From contig NC_054548.1 in NCBI RefSeq assembly GCF_017654505.1, positions 31,819,774 to 31,883,773 on the forward strand: a stretch of 64,000 nt of DNA, read 5' to 3'. The notes under the pieces are model-generated. The model did no database searches. It was not told where the DNA came from and saw only the letters and a list, made by a program, of their open reading frames with translations. The translations under genes were made by a program, and so were the position numbers. Below are positions 62,982 through 64,000 of this stretch, piece by piece. Source of the DNA: Polyodon spathula. Lineage: Eukaryota > Chordata > Actinopteri > Acipenseriformes > Polyodontidae. Every line of letters starts with the position of its first letter. Within the stretch, counting starts at the first letter, position 1.

Positions 62982-64000
62982 GTAAAGTTAAAACCAGAAT
63001 TATTGCTCATACACTAGTCCCTCGCTAAACCGGACGTGTTTAGAGACAAAAAGGTTGACCGAAATATTGCCAGTTTTAAAAAAAATAATAAAACAAAAAA
63101 AGGGATCCCACTCAGATATACTCAGTTTATTTTAAATGTATAAATCATTGCACTGAAATAACATTAATATATTATCTGTACACATGGCATTATGTAAAAA
63201 TTTAATATTTACATTAGATATATGCAGTACAGTAGTAAAATCAAATAATTTCTAGTGCACTTTCTTTTTAATTTACTACAGGCTAAACAATAAAAACAGT
63301 GTTTTAACTGAAACTAAATTATTTTAGTGCATTTTCTTTTTTACGTATTACACAATTAACACAATATACTATACAGTACCTTACATATACTAACAAACTT
63401 TACATAAATAAATCACTTTTAAATTTACATAGAACATTTAACAGTGTTCTTTGCAAAAAGCAATATAAGACTGAATTTGAATTATTGTAGTCCACATCTT
63501 GTGTTTCGAACTACTGGAGTCCATCAGTATTTCTGAAAGCTTTTCGTCCTTTTCCAACAGTTCAATCAGTTAGTTTAAACTCTGTAGAACATCAGTCTAA
63601 AATGCCGTCTTTTAATCAAGTTATTAATTATAGCGGTTTAGTAGGCTAATTGTATCTGCGCTTCTGTTTATTTTCATTCAGCCTTTGTTGTCAGTATAAC
63701 AACTGTGTGTCTGTTTGGATCATGCAATTCACTTAGCATCACACTACATTGTACAGAGCCTGGGAGGGGACATGAGAGAAAAAACATATATCTTGCACAC
63801 ACGTGTTACTATCTCATGGCCACAAGGTATACCATGCACACGACTTAATATCTTGTGCTCATGAAATAGTAAGTCATACACACAAGTTATTATCTCGTGG
63901 CAACAACATATATCTTTTTCTGGGCTCCAAAACATTGGTTATTATTGGAGGACTGCTGTACTATTTTTATTTTTATTTTTTTTTTAACTCCCAAGCTGCC
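62982..64000. other. TRAPPC10 intron with decayed repeats
   Basis: 63010-63045 (CTAGTCCCTCGCTAAACCGG) resembles the end of a pogo/Tigger-type element; its other end was not found. 63797-63915 is a degenerate alternating palindrome array (see findings). No further exon is seen before the window ends. Confidence 0.4.

Overview
The window is a stretch of vertebrate nuclear genome. It has spliced GT-AG exons, long AT-rich introns, and CR1, L2, DIRS, Tc1, hAT and LTR elements. The CR1 copies ending in an (ACATAAGA)n tail, together with the mix of L2, DIRS and many LTR elements, point to a non-teleost ray-finned fish; sturgeon or paddlefish is my best guess (moderate confidence, from memory of such repeats).

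Only one host gene is visible: TRAPPC10, a subunit of the TRAPPII vesicle-tethering complex, on the + strand. Sixteen coding exons lie between 6871 and 62981 and all intron phases agree. They join to 2,766 nt (922 codons) with no frameshift or stop. The first exons lie upstream of the window and the last ones downstream. Everything else is intron, filled mostly with mobile elements in various stages of decay.

Layout: 1-6870, upstream intron, with a non-LTR ORF remnant, a solo LTR (2420-3029) and an L2 LINE split by a TA-flanked DNA element. 7119-17245, a 10-kb intron with L2 pieces, two gag-only LTR elements (about 12 kb and 14.5-15.8 kb) and a 141-bp hAT MITE. 17246-24873, six exons, with a DIRS gag fragment broken up by CR1 copies. 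24874-40248, a 15-kb intron with a solo LTR, a Gypsy remnant, CR1 copies in opposite orientations, a third gag-only LTR element and two Tc1 transposase genes head to tail. 40249-45265, six exons close together. 45266-53581, a DIRS mosaic with a 1.46-kb tandem duplication. 53582-54272, two exons. 54273-62786, a hAT element whose own intron holds a Tc1 fragment and a complete gag-only LTR element. 62787-62981, the last exon in view.

The best candidate for something undescribed is the group of small LTR elements at 11.6-12.4, 14.5-15.8, 33.9-35.5 and 56.8-59.9 kb. They have TG...CA ends and 5-bp target duplications where intact. Their only visible coding content is a zinc-knuckle, proline/glutamate-rich protein built on minisatellites that differ from copy to copy. 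Their LTRs, and other LTRs in the window, carry inverted repeats at two fixed places, just upstream of the TATA-like box and just after the poly(A) signal. The arm sequences differ between LTRs while pairing is kept.
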